Made by a program: the position numbers and the translations under genes. Under the pieces are notes generated by a model. That model saw nothing but the letters and a program-made list of their open reading frames with translations, ran no database searches and had not been told where the DNA came from. 9,218 nt of DNA from Candidatus Melainabacteria bacterium (lineage in GTDB: Bacteria; Cyanobacteriota; Vampirovibrionia; Obscuribacterales; Obscuribacteraceae): assembly GCA_014380105.1 (NCBI GenBank), contig JACMKL010000798.1:1-9218 (forward strand), in the 5' to 3' direction. Positions 1 through 7,143 of this stretch are shown here, one piece after another; position 1 is the stretch's first letter, and each line of letters starts with the position of its first letter.

Positions 1-82
1 ACTTTCCAAAACTTGGGAATGCGCCGAACAAAGAATGTTTTCAACTATAGCGAGACATTACAAAACTAACATTAGCTCGATT

Positions 83-1216
83 CTACTCTTTCTTAAATCC
101 TAACTCTTTCGCTTTCGCCTCATCACTGGTGGCGTTGCTGGTATCACCCATCGCTTTGTACGTTTGAGCGCGATTGTAATATGCTTCACCCAGTTTCGGA
201 TTCATCGTCAATGCTTTGTTGAAATCATCGATCGCCAGTTGAAACTGTTTCAAATGGCGCCTTGCTACACCGCGAGTGTCGTACGCTGCGGCCAGATGTG
301 GTGCCAGATCGATCGCTCTGGTGCTGTCGTCGAGCGCTTTGTCGTACTGACCAAGGTCGTTATAAACAGAAGCGCGATTGTTTAGGGCAGCAGCGCATTT
401 CGGATCGATCAAAATTGCTTTATTGCAATCTTCGAGAGCCTCCGCAAATTCCTTATGGCGCCCATGTACCCATGCTCTGTTTACGTATGCGATAACATAA
501 TTAGGAGATATCGAAAGCAGCGAGGTGAGGTCTGCAAGCGCTTTCTTGTGCTCGCCAAGACTCTCATAGGCAATGCTGCGATTCAGTAAAGCGTTGATGC
601 TTTTCGGATTGAGCACCAGTGCCTTATCAAAGTGTTCGATTGCTTCTTTGTGATTGCCTACATGCGAAAGGTCATTACCTTTCTCACACTCCTGATCGTC
701 AGGCTGTGGTGCGCCAACGTCGGGATCAGTTAAACATGTCCATTTGCTGTCTTTCTGTTCGAACAAGAAATTTTTGACGTGCGCACTTTGAACACCCTGA
801 CCAGATGGCTCTTCTCGTACGGTGATTACCGCATGTTTGAAGCCCTGAATACCCGCATCCTGGCGAAAATAAGACCAAATTTCATCGACTTCATTTTTCA
901 GCTTGGCGAGATCTGTAACTTTAAAATCACTCTCGTAACTCAGTAACAATGCTTGATCGCCATCTGCGAAAACCAGCGGTCCGACAAAATGCAATTTTAA
1001 TTTCTTGCCGGAGGGAAGTGTCTTCACTGTGTATTTTGGATGACGTGGCGCAACATGCATTTTGAAGGAAGGCTCAGGCACAATCGGCCTTGGCACTGCC
1101 TGCGCGTCATTTGCAATGGAAACGCTCAGCCCTGCAGAGAGCATTAGAGCAGAACAAGAAAGTGTGAAATTTTTGGAGTGGAAATTCCGCCGCTCGATGC
1201 CTTTTCTTCCTATCAC
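83..1216 (-). CDS. Secreted TPR-repeat protein with an N-terminal alpha/beta domain
   Basis: A 377-residue protein probably exported across the cytoplasmic membrane, with a protein-binding TPR domain; its specific role is unknown. Seen: a basic N-terminus, a hydrophobic stretch at about 17-35 and a plausible signal peptidase I site after AQA (residues 38-40). Residues about 65-165 form an alpha/beta region with 'LLLSYESDFKV' and 'EVDEIWSYFRQDAG', a pattern I have met in other exported bacterial proteins without a function attached. Residues about 173-376 are six consecutive TPRs. The helix-B-end prolines fall exactly 34 residues apart (204, 238, 272, 306, 340), so the array is regular and intact. 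The start is GTG. Its first four bases (GTGA) overlap the TGA stop of the upstream zinc-finger-like gene, so the two are probably cotranscribed and coupled. A GGAAAG lies a few bases upstream as a modest ribosome binding site. I see no convincing hairpin-plus-T terminator in the 82 bases after the stop. Confidence 0.9.
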   Translation of the reverse strand: MIGRKGIERRNFHSKNFTLSCSALMLSAGLSVSIANDAQAVPRPIVPEPSFKMHVAPRHPKYTVKTLPSGKKLKLHFVGPLVFADGDQALLLSYESDFKVTDLAKLKNEVDEIWSYFRQDAGIQGFKHAVITVREEPSGQGVQSAHVKNFLFEQKDSKWTCLTDPDVGAPQPDDQECEKGNDLSHVGNHKEAIEHFDKALVLNPKSINALLNRSIAYESLGEHKKALADLTSLLSISPNYVIAYVNRAWVHGRHKEFAEALEDCNKAILIDPKCAAALNNRASVYNDLGQYDKALDDSTRAIDLAPHLAAAYDTRGVARRHLKQFQLAIDDFNKALTMNPKLGEAYYNRAQTYKAMGDTSNATSDEAKAKELGFKKE

Positions 1217-1899
1217 GTTTTTTCTTTCCGGCTCCTGTATCGACGTTGTTTTTCTGCTATGTACCCGGGCTCTTTTAATTGCTTGGTAATTTGAAAAGTA
1301 CTAAATCTGCAAGCATCAGAGCAAAACTTGGCTTTTGGGCTGAAGATGAATAAATCTTCGCACCTTTGAATCTCGTTGACGTCCTCAGATTGAGCTTCTT
1401 GAAGCAGCGGTATTTCTCGGCGCCAGGCAGTCTCATCCTCGATTTTTGCCGCTCCCAGACGCTTTCTCTCCTTTGGAGGCTCTCGAAAAAGCCCTTCGCA
1501 TCTGGCAATCGAATTGCCTGAGGCTTCCTGCGCTGCATTCGAGAGAAAGACGATAAATCCAAGAAACAATGTATCGCTAATCGATTTTAATATTTTCGGG
1601 TCAGAATTGCCGGACAAATTCGCCATTAATGGAGGTAATTTGCTCGGCTTTTCAGAAAGTCGAAAGATTAGGGCAAGCTTTTCAGTTCTCGCATTCAATT
1701 GTTCAATTTTGAGAGCATGTCCAAAATGAAGACAGGTTGCCTGCTCTCGCATAAAGTCCAAGCTGCTCAAGAAAGTTCTGAGGCTCAAATCGTCGACAGA
1801 CAGACGCTTTCCGCAGATGGATTCAAGCCAGTCCAGGACTTCATTATTTGAGGTCCATGATGTTTGCTCATTTAGCGCCGAAATCCAATCTAATTTCAC
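1213..1899 (-). CDS. CGNR-type zinc-finger-like protein (putative regulator)
   Basis: A 228-residue cytoplasmic protein resembling the ABATE/CGNR zinc-finger family, whose members are mostly uncharacterised and often presumed nucleic-acid-binding regulators. Seen: an N-terminal helical region starting 'MKLDWISALN' with 'VLDWLES'. The C-terminal module has C180-x12-C193-x3-C197 in the form RCEDLF...FCSDAC, followed by a very basic tail (about 217-228). This matches the C..LF...FCS..C core of CGNR fingers, but the literal CGNR tetrad is CRFS here, and the usual extra cysteine three residues before the CxxLF cysteine is absent. A second copy of the motif, RCEGLF, lies at 133-138. The GTG start is the most upstream possible, because an in-frame TAA sits five codons earlier. 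Only a weak GGTGG precedes it. The gene is divergent from the MATE exporter and overlaps the downstream TPR gene by four bases. Regulating the exporter is my inference. The family call is moderate; the gene itself is likely real. Confidence 0.68.
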   Translation of the reverse strand: MKLDWISALNEQTSWTSNNEVLDWLESICGKRLSVDDLSLRTFLSSLDFMREQATCLHFGHALKIEQLNARTEKLALIFRLSEKPSKLPPLMANLSGNSDPKILKSISDTLFLGFIVFLSNAAQEASGNSIARCEGLFREPPKERKRLGAAKIEDETAWRREIPLLQEAQSEDVNEIQRCEDLFIFSPKAKFCSDACRFSTFQITKQLKEPGYIAEKQRRYRSRKEKT

Positions 1900-1922
1900 A
1901 CTTCCACCATTTTAAGTATGAA
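1895..1922 (+). promoter_or_regulatory. Possible promoter of the MATE exporter gene
   Basis: TTCACA (1895-1900, five of six matches to the sigma-70 -35 consensus) is followed after 16 bases by TATGAA (1917-1922, four of six matches to the -10). A transcript from here would begin around 1930, just before the 1935-1954 palindrome, which would then sit in the operator or early-leader position. The match is weak and based on eye only. It also overlaps the start of the divergent gene. Confidence 0.22.
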
Positions 1923-1935
1923 TACAACGCATACT
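1915..1935. repeat. Inverted repeat AGTATG-N9-CATACT
   Basis: Perfect six-base arms at 1915-1920 and 1930-1935, separated by nine bases, inside the divergent intergenic region. The right arm ends on the first base of the next, stronger palindrome. The 15-base centre-to-centre arm spacing would suit a dimeric DNA-binding protein. Six-base arms can occur by chance, so this is suggestive only because of its location. Confidence 0.35.
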
Positions 1936-1954
1936 CGTGGTATCGTTACCACGA
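1935..1954. promoter_or_regulatory. Perfect 8-4-8 palindrome, candidate operator
   Basis: TCGTGGTA (1935-1942), spacer TCGT, then TACCACGA (1947-1954), an exact inverted repeat. It lies between two divergent genes, ten bases upstream of the exporter's GAGGA ribosome binding site. Transcriptional operators for dimeric repressors of efflux genes commonly look like this and sit here. Alternatively, in the exporter mRNA it would fold into an 8-bp hairpin with a four-base loop close to the ribosome binding site. The repeat is seen directly; its function is inferred. Confidence 0.55.
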
Positions 1955-1975
1955 ACTTCCGTTGAGGATTGTATC

Positions 1976-3451
1976 ATGCCCAGAATTGACACCGTGAGAG
2001 CTCAGCTTGTAGCTATTTCCGCAAGCAGCGTACCTATATGTGTTTCTGCCGCCTTGTCTGCGGCAATTGGCTTGGTCGATGTGCACCTGGCTGGCTCTTT
2101 GGGTGAAACAGCCCAGGCGGGCGTGGGAATTGCCGACCAAATGCTCTTCCTGTCAGCCATTTTTGCCACCGGCATTGCTCAGGGCGCCGGCTCAATGATT
2201 GCCAGAGCGACAGGAGCCAAGGATGATAAATTGGCGCAAGCGGTAGCCCACGCCTGCCTCCTTTTAGCCATAATGACCGGCACTTTTGCAGCGATCGTCA
2301 CCTACATATTCGCCAGCGCGGCAGTCAGCGTCTTCACTTCCGACCCGCGCGCCCAGCAAGCAGGCGCTATTTATCTCTCACTCTGCGCTCCGGCTAATCT
2401 TGCCTATGCAATCATGATTGCGCAAACTGCAATTTTGCGCGCCCGCGGCAAATTTCGAGAAGTAATGTTGCCGTGGCTAGTCGCCGCTGCTGTAAGCATT
2501 TCTCTCTCCTTAATTTTGCCGAACCTAATTACACATGGAAAAGTATTTACGCTGGAATTAATTGCTCTTGCGTGGAATTTAGGCGCAATTGCTGGCGTTG
2601 TATCCTGTGAAGTCGTGCTGAAGAAAGAAAATATTTCGCTTCTAAACTTGACCAAAATCGGCATTCAGGGCTGCGGAAAACTATCCAAGAAATTTGCACA
2701 AATTGTCAAAATTGGTCTGCCGATCGCTCTCACTGAGGCTGCCTGGCTTGGCTCAAACTTCGCTATGTATTCGATTTTGGCGCTTCTCCCTGCAGGCAAT
2801 GAAGCGCAAGCAGCCTGGACCATTCGCTTGAAATTAGAAGAATTGATTGCCACCACACCAATTATCGCCTTCAGCTTGAGCGCCGCATCCGTGGTCGGAC
2901 AGCTAATGGGCGCAAACAAAAAACAGGAGGCGCGTCGAATGACATGGCTTCTGAGCTGGGTTTCGGCCACTTTTATGGCGGTGGTTGCCATTGCGATTGC
3001 TCTTCTGTCGGGTCAGATCGCGTCATTCTATGCTGTTTCTCAACAATCAAAAGTAATTGTCAGCGCGCTAATCTACAGCTCGTGCGCCATTTATCCATTG
3101 TTGGCATTCTATCTGACCGCCTTTGGTGCGCTCGAGGGAGCTGGTTTTACTATCAAACCGATGCTCGCGCTTTCGGGTGGACTCTTCCTTCTGCGCGTCC
3201 CATTGGCGTATTTACTGGCTATTCACTGCCATATGGAAATCACAGGAATAATTATCGCGGTGGCAATTTCGCACCTGGCAGTGACACTGGCTGCGGTATC
3301 ACAAGTCAGGCAGTTTTTCGCTAGCGAAAAGACAACAATCTGCGCTCGACACAGCTTTTCCCAAATAGTTGCCAAGGCAGGTGGTTTTCATGTATCGGGC
3401 GGGCAAGAAAGTCATAGTAAAATAGCTTCATCTGGCAGCACTGGCCCATAA
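1976..3451 (+). CDS. MATE-family efflux transporter
   Basis: An integral inner-membrane antiporter of the MATE (MatE) family. The family exports drugs, cationic toxins or metabolites, driven by H+ or Na+; the substrate here cannot be read from sequence. The product from ATG 1976 is 491 residues, typical for the family. Seen: about twelve hydrophobic segments in two homologous halves. Each half has a conserved glycine/alanine-rich loop: 'GAGSMIARATGAKDDKLAQA' in the first and 'VGQLMGANKKQEAR' in the second. A hydrophilic tail of roughly 35-40 residues ends the protein. I chose ATG 1976 because GAGGA at 1964-1968 lies seven bases before it and residues from there start directly into the first membrane half. 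The in-frame GTG at 1937 would run through the 1935-1954 palindrome and lacks a clear ribosome binding site. The gene diverges from the zinc-finger-like gene, suggesting local control, and is followed 36 bases later by a small gene. Confidence 0.92.
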   Translation: MPRIDTVRAQLVAISASSVPICVSAALSAAIGLVDVHLAGSLGETAQAGVGIADQMLFLSAIFATGIAQGAGSMIARATGAKDDKLAQAVAHACLLLAIMTGTFAAIVTYIFASAAVSVFTSDPRAQQAGAIYLSLCAPANLAYAIMIAQTAILRARGKFREVMLPWLVAAAVSISLSLILPNLITHGKVFTLELIALAWNLGAIAGVVSCEVVLKKENISLLNLTKIGIQGCGKLSKKFAQIVKIGLPIALTEAAWLGSNFAMYSILALLPAGNEAQAAWTIRLKLEELIATTPIIAFSLSAASVVGQLMGANKKQEARRMTWLLSWVSATFMAVVAIAIALLSGQIASFYAVSQQSKVIVSALIYSSCAIYPLLAFYLTAFGALEGAGFTIKPMLALSGGLFLLRVPLAYLLAIHCHMEITGIIIAVAISHLAVTLAAVSQVRQFFASEKTTICARHSFSQIVAKAGGFHVSGGQESHSKIASSGSTGP

Positions 3452-3487
3452 CAAAAGTATCTTTGCCGCGGAGCAAACAAAGGGAAG

Positions 3488-3709
3488 ATGGCAGAAATTC
3501 ATCCGGACCTTAAAATCGATGAACTGCTTAAGATGGCGGCGGATAATCATCATAAGCGCGTTGAACTGAGCGAAGTCGAGCGGAAAGAAGTGATTGCGCT
3601 TTTGAAGAAACGCGGTGCAGAGGAGCTCGAATACGGGCAGGAGATCGAATTTGATGACGTGCGCCTGGTCCGGCGCGTCACTGGCGCAGTCGGCGTTTAT
3701 TTCAGCTAA
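3488..3709 (+). CDS. Small conserved-looking protein of unknown function, 73 residues
   Basis: I do not recognise this family. The product is short, soluble and strongly charged. A helical N-terminal part ('LKIDELLKMAADNHHKR', then 'ELSEVERKEVIALLKKRG') is followed by a likely beta-rich C-terminus ('EIEFDDVRLVRRVTGAVGV'). This pattern suits a small folded domain rather than a random open frame. There is no signal peptide, membrane segment or cysteine. The ATG follows AGGGAAG with very short spacing; a GGAG also lies about 15 bases upstream, so initiation strength is unclear. It starts 36 bases after the MATE stop on the same strand and precedes hom by 122 bases, so it could belong to the exporter transcript or to the threonine operon. 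The opposite-strand open frame covering the same bases (3428-3733) looks less protein-like. Confidence 0.6.
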   Translation: MAEIHPDLKIDELLKMAADNHHKRVELSEVERKEVIALLKKRGAEELEYGQEIEFDDVRLVRRVTGAVGVYFS

Positions 3710-3726
3710 TTTCGGACGCTCGAAAT
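3709..3726. repeat. Short inverted repeat after the 73-residue gene
   Basis: ATTTCG (3709-3714) and CGAAAT (3721-3726) around a six-base loop, beginning at the last base of the preceding stop codon. It could form a weak hairpin at the end of the exporter transcript. There is no T-run after it and the stem is not GC-rich, so I do not call it an intrinsic terminator. Confidence 0.25.
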
Positions 3727-3755
3727 CTGTCAAGTGTAACCGGGCGTAACAGGCA

Positions 3756-3796
3756 CGGCTCTAACTGTCCTCCCGCTGAGCCGCGTGGGGGATAAT
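3756..3796 (+). promoter_or_regulatory. Possible hom operon leader: hairpin arms and a -10-like box
   Basis: The 122-base gap before hom contains the inverted repeat CGGCTC (3756-3761) / GAGCCG (3778-3783), followed by GATAAT (3791-3796), five of six matches to a -10 box. A start near 3803 would leave a leader of about 30 bases before hom. No acceptable -35 is present at normal spacing, so if this is a promoter it is activator-dependent or uses another sigma factor. Low confidence. Confidence 0.2.
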
Positions 3797-3831
3797 TGCC
3801 TCTCAGTTTCGAAAACACGTGAGGTTCACTT

Positions 3832-5106
3832 ATGGCACGAGTTGTGCTGGGCATGCTGGGATTGGGCACTGTTGGCTCGGGGGTCGTTGAGCTCCTCGCC
3901 AAACATCGCCACGTCACCCTGAAGAAAATTGCCGTTAAAGACATAAACAAAGTGCGCACGACTGAATTTTCGTGCCCCCTCACAACCAACGTCAACGACA
4001 TCATCGACGACCCGGAAATTGAAGTGCTCGTCGAAGTGATGGGCGGCGAAAATCCGACGCTCTCTTACTTGGAACAAGCGATAAAAAAACGCAAGCATAT
4101 TGTCACTGCAAACAAAGAAGTTTTAGCGAAACACGGTCCGCACTTGTTCGCGCTCGCGAAAGAACATGGTGTGACAATATTTTTCGAAGCCTCAGTAGCA
4201 GGCGGAGTGCCGTTGTTGTCGACCATTCACAAAGGTCTGGAAGCAAACGAAATCTCATCCATCGTCGGCATTTTAAACGGCACGACCAACTTTATTTTGT
4301 CCAGCATGGAAGCCGGCAAAAGCTATGAAGAAGCGCTAGCAGAAGCGCAAGCGCTCGGATTTGCCGAAGCCGATCCGACCGCAGACGTCGACGGCTTTGA
4401 CGTCGCATACAAACTCTCCGTCCTGTCTGCGCTTGCCCACAGACATTTCGTAAAGCCGGAAACCATCTACCGTGAAGGCATTCGCACGATCACCAAAGAA
4501 GACATGGCGCTCGCCAAGGAATTTGGATACAGAATAAAACTGTTGGGAACGGCCGGAAAGCGCGACGAGAAAGGCAAAGAAATATTCGATGTCAGAGTGC
4601 ATCCGACTCTAGTACCACTGGAACATCCGCTCGCTTCAGTCTCCGGGTCCAATAACGGCATTCTCGTGAAAGGTCACGCAGTAGGCGAACTGACATTAAT
4701 TGGACCAGGGGCGGGCAAATTACCAACCGCATCTGCGGTGGTCGGAGACTTGATGAATCTCGCCGGCGCCCTCAAGCTTCCTGATTTCGCAAGTTATTTC
4801 CAACCGGTAATAGAAGCATCACCAGCGTCGGCAACTCCTCCAGATGAATGGAAATGCCCGTTCTATTTACGACTCGTCGTCAACGACACACCGGGCGTAA
4901 TCGGAAAATTAGGCACCATATTCGGTGCCAACGACGTGAGCATTGCGACAATTATCCAGAGAGATGCGCAAGACAAAGAAGCGACAATCGTTATTTTGAC
5001 GCACGACGTGCTCGGCAGAAATATGAACCAGGCGATCGAGGAGCTTAAGAAGAGCGACTTCCTCAAAACTTTTGGCAATGCATTTAGAATTTTCAGGAGC
5101 GCTTAA
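3832..5106 (+). CDS. hom: Homoserine dehydrogenase with C-terminal ACT domain
   Basis: Reduces aspartate semialdehyde to homoserine with NAD(P)H in the cytoplasm, the branch reaction towards threonine and methionine. At 424 residues it is the usual length for the monofunctional ACT-bearing form. Seen: nucleotide-binding loop GLGTVGSG (10-17) and 'TANKEVLA' (92-99, K95). The substrate/catalytic segment runs from 'GTTNFIL' (150-156) through 'GFAEADPTADVDGFDVAYK' (176-194). By alignment with the yeast enzyme, D190 and K194 are the catalytic pair and E179 a substrate contact. An ACT domain at about 343-420 starts 'FYLRLVVNDTPGVIGKLGTI', so threonine feedback is expected. The ATG is preceded by GAGG (3821-3824) at seven bases. 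It is the first gene of the hom-thrC-thrB-lysC cluster; its TAA is followed immediately by the thrC start. The ACT segment, including 'IVILTHDVLG', resembles cyanobacterial homologues from memory. Confidence 0.97.
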   Translation: MARVVLGMLGLGTVGSGVVELLAKHRHVTLKKIAVKDINKVRTTEFSCPLTTNVNDIIDDPEIEVLVEVMGGENPTLSYLEQAIKKRKHIVTANKEVLAKHGPHLFALAKEHGVTIFFEASVAGGVPLLSTIHKGLEANEISSIVGILNGTTNFILSSMEAGKSYEEALAEAQALGFAEADPTADVDGFDVAYKLSVLSALAHRHFVKPETIYREGIRTITKEDMALAKEFGYRIKLLGTAGKRDEKGKEIFDVRVHPTLVPLEHPLASVSGSNNGILVKGHAVGELTLIGPGAGKLPTASAVVGDLMNLAGALKLPDFASYFQPVIEASPASATPPDEWKCPFYLRLVVNDTPGVIGKLGTIFGANDVSIATIIQRDAQDKEATIVILTHDVLGRNMNQAIEELKKSDFLKTFGNAFRIFRSA

Positions 5107-6174
5107 GTGGCTGCAGAAATTGTAAGTCTGATCGACAAATACCGTGAATTTCTTCCGGTTGATCTCAATACAAAAATTGTCAGTCTTGGCGAAGGCGACA
5201 CTCCGCTGGTGAAAGCAACTTCACTGCCTGCCGCGCTCGGCTTTCCAAAGCTAAATCTCTATTTCAAACTGGAAGGTCTTAATCCAACCGGCAGCTTTAA
5301 AGATCGCGGTATGACTCTGGCGATTACAAAAGCAGTCGAGGATAAGGCGACAGGTGTAATTTGCGCCTCCACAGGTAATACCAGTGCCTCAGCTGCTGCT
5401 TTCTCAGCAAAAGCCGGTCTTGCTTGTTTCGTCCTCCTTCCCTACGGTTATGTCGCACTCGGCAAGGTTGCTCAAGCAATTCATTACGGTGCAAAACTCA
5501 TTCAGGTAAAGGGCAATTTCGACCGAGCACTCGAGCTTGTCAAAGAAATTAGCGCAGACTGCGGAGTGACTATCGTCAATTCGCTCAATCCATTCAGGCT
5601 AGAAGGGCAAAAGACTGCCGCTTTTGAAGTAGTGGAGGAATTGGGCAATGCCCCTGATTATTTGTGCATCCCGGTAGGAAACGCCGGCAACATTAGTGCT
5701 TATAGGCGTGGATTCAAACTCTTTCACGAATTAGGCAGAACACCTTCCGCACCAAAAATGCATGGCTTTGAAGCAGCAGGCTCTGCACCAATGGTGCACG
5801 GAAAAATCGTTGAAAACCCCGAAACACTCGCCACTGCAATCCGCATTGGCAATCCAGTCAGCTGGAAAGAAGCGGATTTAGCGGCAAAAGAATCAGGTGG
5901 AAAAATAGACTGCGTCACGGACGAAGAAATTTTAGACGCCTACAAATGGCTCGGCGCCAAAGAGGGTGTTTTCTGCGAACCATCGAGTGCTGCAAGTTTG
6001 GCAGGACTGATCAAACACTTGAAAGAAGGTATTATTCCGGGCGATGCGGAAGTAGTCTGCGTTCTTACCGGTAATGGTCTCAAAGACCCTGAAACTCCTC
6101 AAAAAATCAATGCAGTAAATTTGGATCCTGTCGAAGCCGACTTGAGCGCACTAAAAAAGGTAATGGGCTTTTAA
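5107..6174 (+). CDS. thrC: Threonine synthase
   Basis: A PLP-dependent enzyme converting O-phosphohomoserine to threonine, the last step of the pathway. The 355 residues fit the compact (Bacillus/plant-like fold II) class rather than the long E. coli-type enzyme. Seen: the PLP-binding lysine in 'GSFKDRGM' (K65), 'STGNTSAS' (88-95), the cofactor phosphate-binding loop 'GNAGN' (191-195), 'FEAAGSAP' (221-228) and the C-terminal 'TGNGLKDP' (321-328; family members often have TGHGLKDP). All key elements are intact. The start is GTG directly after the hom TAA with no intervening base. AGGAG at 5095-5099, inside the end of hom, gives a seven-base spacing and confirms this start. Translation is therefore likely coupled to hom. 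The stop is directly followed by the thrB ATG. Confidence 0.97.
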   Translation: MAAEIVSLIDKYREFLPVDLNTKIVSLGEGDTPLVKATSLPAALGFPKLNLYFKLEGLNPTGSFKDRGMTLAITKAVEDKATGVICASTGNTSASAAAFSAKAGLACFVLLPYGYVALGKVAQAIHYGAKLIQVKGNFDRALELVKEISADCGVTIVNSLNPFRLEGQKTAAFEVVEELGNAPDYLCIPVGNAGNISAYRRGFKLFHELGRTPSAPKMHGFEAAGSAPMVHGKIVENPETLATAIRIGNPVSWKEADLAAKESGGKIDCVTDEEILDAYKWLGAKEGVFCEPSSAASLAGLIKHLKEGIIPGDAEVVCVLTGNGLKDPETPQKINAVNLDPVEADLSALKKVMGF

Positions 6175-7143
6175 ATGTTGAGCAGAAATTATCCAGATTT
6201 TGCATCTTCGTTAATCGGCAGACGACTTGTCATCAATGTGCCAGGCAGCACAACGAACTTGGGTCCGGGCTTTGACGCGATCGGTTTAGCGCTTAGCATA
6301 TACAGTCGATTCACTTTTGATTTCCGCGAAGGCAAAGACCTCAAAATCGATTTGCAAGGTTCTTGCGCAAACGACCTTTCTAACAAGAGAGAAAATTTGC
6401 TGTTGAATGTTTTGCTTGATTCACTTCAAATGACCGAAGAGTCCTTAAAAGGGCTGACAATAAGCATTCAAACTGATATTCCGCTTGCGCGAGGACTGGG
6501 TAGTTCGTCGACGGCAGTACTGAGCGCCCTCTGGGCAGCCGAAATATTGAAAGGTCATGTACCGGACAAAATGCACGTACTCGCTCGAGCTGCACAAATA
6601 GAGGGACATCCAGATAATGTGGGCGCCAGTCTTCTCGGAGGACTAGTCGTTTGCGCACCATCTATCCAAGGAAGCAAAGCTGTCGTTAAGCAACTCAATT
6701 GGCCAGAAAAATGGAAAACTTTTGTAGTGGTGCCTCCCTACAAATTATCTACTGAAGCTGCACGAGCAGCTCTTCCACGCACAATTCCCCTCAGTGATGC
6801 CACCGCCAATGTGCAGCGTGTCGCGCTGTTTGTCGCTGCCGTCGCGGCTCGTGACGATGAAGCTTTGAGAGAATCTCTATTTGATTGTCTGCACGAACCC
6901 TATCGCGCTGACCTGGTTCCTGACTTGAATAAATTGAAGGCGTTAGTGAGAGGAACAAATGGCTTGGGATGCGTCCTGAGCGGTGCGGGTTCTTCTGTTT
7001 TGATTATTGCTAATCAACGGCACGAAGAAGAAATAGCCAGTGAGCTTACAAGCTGGTGTTCTCGTCAATCAGCAGGATACAAAGTTTTGAATTTGGAAGT
7101 AGACAGAAAAGGATTGAGGTCTGACTATGAGTCGTTCAACTAA
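6175..7143 (+). CDS. thrB: Homoserine kinase
   Basis: A GHMP-superfamily cytoplasmic kinase phosphorylating homoserine with ATP to give O-phosphohomoserine, the substrate of the neighbouring thrC product. At 322 residues it is normal for the family. Seen: the N-terminal motif 'NLGPGFDAIGLAL' (28-40), the ATP-binding 'PLARGLGSSSTA' (103-114), 'EGHPDNVGASLLGG' (143-156) and the C-terminal GHMP motif 'LSGAGSS' (268-274). The ATG abuts the thrC TAA. The only purine-rich sequence upstream is AAAAAAGG about 14 bases away, so initiation probably depends on ribosomes finishing thrC. The N-terminus carries about 15-18 extra residues before the conserved core compared with minimal homologues, but no better start with a ribosome binding site is evident. 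The last 17 bases overlap lysC in another frame. Confidence 0.96.
   Translation: MLSRNYPDFASSLIGRRLVINVPGSTTNLGPGFDAIGLALSIYSRFTFDFREGKDLKIDLQGSCANDLSNKRENLLLNVLLDSLQMTEESLKGLTISIQTDIPLARGLGSSSTAVLSALWAAEILKGHVPDKMHVLARAAQIEGHPDNVGASLLGGLVVCAPSIQGSKAVVKQLNWPEKWKTFVVVPPYKLSTEAARAALPRTIPLSDATANVQRVALFVAAVAARDDEALRESLFDCLHEPYRADLVPDLNKLKALVRGTNGLGCVLSGAGSSVLIIANQRHEEEIASELTSWCSRQSAGYKVLNLEVDRKGLRSDYESFN

Noticed and set aside
56..78. Possible terminator of the TPR gene (CTAA/TTAG arms followed by TTTT on the minus strand)
   Set aside because: The stem is only four AU-rich base pairs, too weak for an intrinsic terminator.
1937..1975. In-frame GTG 1937 as the MATE start, adding 13 residues
   Set aside because: It lies inside the perfect palindrome and lacks a good ribosome binding site, while ATG 1976 has GAGGA at seven bases and fits the family's N-terminus.
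2404..2991. Minus-strand open frames within the MATE gene (2404-2664, 2665-2991)
   Set aside because: They are antisense to an unmistakable transporter gene and encode no recognisable domain.
3428..3733. Minus-strand 101-codon open frame opposite the small 73-residue gene
   Set aside because: Its composition is not protein-like, it has no homology I recognise, it runs against the plus-strand gene series, and it is best explained as a shadow frame.
3710..3831. Attenuator leader peptide upstream of hom
   Set aside because: There is no short frame with a ribosome binding site and a run of Thr or Ile codons.
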